From assembly GCF_000208745.1 (NCBI RefSeq), contig NC_030854.1, positions 1,774,936-1,838,935 on the forward strand: a stretch of 64,000 nt of DNA, in the 5' to 3' direction. The notes beneath the pieces are model-generated. The model saw only the letters and a program-made list of their open reading frames with translations, did no database searches and had not been told where the DNA came from. This DNA comes from Theobroma cacao (Eukaryota; Streptophyta; Magnoliopsida; Malvales; Malvaceae). A program made the position numbers and the translations under genes. Numbering within the stretch: position 1 is the first letter of the stretch; each line of letters begins with the position of its first letter. Below are positions 63,105 through 64,000 of the stretch, piece by piece.

Positions 63105-63715
63105 CCTGTTTGGTTTGATTTTTTTTTAACTTGATTTTTTTTTAACTTAAAACTTATTATGAAGCTCTTATAAAAATAATAATTTTAAAATTAAGTTAAA
63201 ATTATTTGATAAATTTACTTTTTATAAACTTTATTTTATAAATAAATTGTTTGACAAAATAATTTATATAAACTCTAAATCTAATTAAAATTATCATAAA
63301 AAGTATTTAATAAATAACTTTTTATTAATAACTAATTTTTTTGTTCAAAATTTAAAAAAATCAATTTAAATTTTTTATTTAAAATAAATTTTTGAAAATA
63401 TAAANTTTTTAAAAAAAGAAGAAAAAAAAACTCCTCTTTAGTAGTTTTTTTTTAAACTTCTTTTTTTTTTTAATTTTTGTTTTTTTAAAAAAAGTTTTTT
63501 TTTAAGAGCTTTTCAAAAAATTGACTTTTACTTTTAAGAGATAGATTAAAAAAAGAGAAAAAAAAGCTCCTCTTTAGAGTTTTTTTTTAAACTTTTTTTT
63601 TAAAAATTTTGTTTTTTTAAAAAAAGTTTTTTTTTTAAGAGCTTTTCAAAAAATTGACTTTTACTTTTAAGAGATAGATAAGCTGAAAAAAAACTAAGCC
63701 AAACATGCATTTGGG
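63105..63715. mobile_element. MITE-like terminal-inverted-repeat element containing an N and an internal duplication
   Basis: The left end TGTTTGGTTTGATTTTT (about 63109) and the reverse complement of the right end TGTTTGGCTTAGTTTTT (about 63705) form imperfect terminal inverted repeats, the common TGTTTGG signature of plant hAT-like MITEs. Inside, a unit of about 135 bp is repeated in tandem (about 63411-63546 and 63547-63680; both contain CTCCTCTTTAG and GAGCTTTTCAAAAAATTGAC). An ambiguous N lies at 63405. A clear target-site duplication was not found. Confidence 0.55.
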
Positions 63716-64000
63716 TATGGAAAGATTGACAAATCATCTTTTTCTAATGGCGGAATACTTTTAAATTTTCTTCTAGAAAGGAAAAAATTTAAACAATTAT
63801 ATCATCTTATGACCCAATATAAAATTCAGATTTAGAGTGTGTAGTTGGATATGATAGCAACAGTCAATAACTCCTCTCATTTGTCTCTAAATCTCCAACT
63901 CCTTTATTGTTTATAATGCAAGGTTTGAAAACTAATATCTCAGACTTTCTGCAACACAGAAAAAAGTCAGCTAGCATGACTTCAGGGGTGAGTTTCAAAC
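63716..64000. other. Intergenic, no gene seen
   Basis: Right edge of the window; no coding or repeat feature recognised. Confidence 0.5.

Overview
The window is nuclear DNA of a flowering plant. Genes are split by GT-AG introns with AT-rich intergenic DNA, and every recognisable product is a plant family: AS1, PRT6, MYB3R, a type-2 metallothionein, a DUF4378 protein and a POLTERGEIST-like PP2C. Gene order points to a core eudicot, probably a rosid; the species cannot be fixed from sequence alone. Seven intact protein-coding genes and one pseudogene can be supported. Exon coordinates were read by eye from splice sites with reading-frame continuity.

Layout. (1) 1-7816: intergenic DNA, then ASYMMETRIC LEAVES1 on + (CDS 6306-7379, a single coding exon) with a spliced, uORF-bearing 5' leader. 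(2) 7817-21236: two diverged tandem copies of a block of about 6.5-7 kb, each carrying a minus-strand methyl-CpG-binding-domain (MBD) gene. The first copy is a pseudogene (8420-11655) that has lost its last five exons. The second (15325-20231) has an open frame of 605 codons built almost entirely from internal repeats, including five tandem phase-0 exons encoding a basic KRGRKKKQ-type module. (3) 22042-34470: PRT6, the N-degron E3 ubiquitin ligase, 17 coding exons, 2054 aa, with one GC-AG intron. (4) 37485-40542 (-): a three-repeat MYB (MYB3R3/5 type). (5) 43216-46592 (+): a kinesin-10 chromokinesin with a C-terminal helix-hairpin-helix. (6) 47728-48319 (-): a type-2 metallothionein. (7) 53679-57086 (-): a DUF4378/TRM-like protein. 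(8) 60196-62450 (+): a POL-like PP2C (PLL).

From PRT6 to PLL the order is PRT6, MYB3R, kinesin, MT2, DUF4378 protein, PLL. As I recall the Arabidopsis map, this is the order of AT5G02310-AT5G02400, partly duplicated at AT3G09370-AT3G09400, so it looks like an old syntenic block. MYB3R proteins bind AACGG-core MSA elements; the kinesin promoter has a near-consensus MSA site and the MYB3R promoter region has five AACGG/CCGTT cores, which suggests shared G2/M control. 

Mobile DNA is light: a truncated LINE-like insertion with a target-site duplication, two opposed copies of an AT-rich MITE-like family, a possible second AT-rich family and a terminal-inverted-repeat element near the right end. 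Two single N bases mark assembly joins; the first is flanked by a perfect 50-bp duplication that is probably an assembly artefact.
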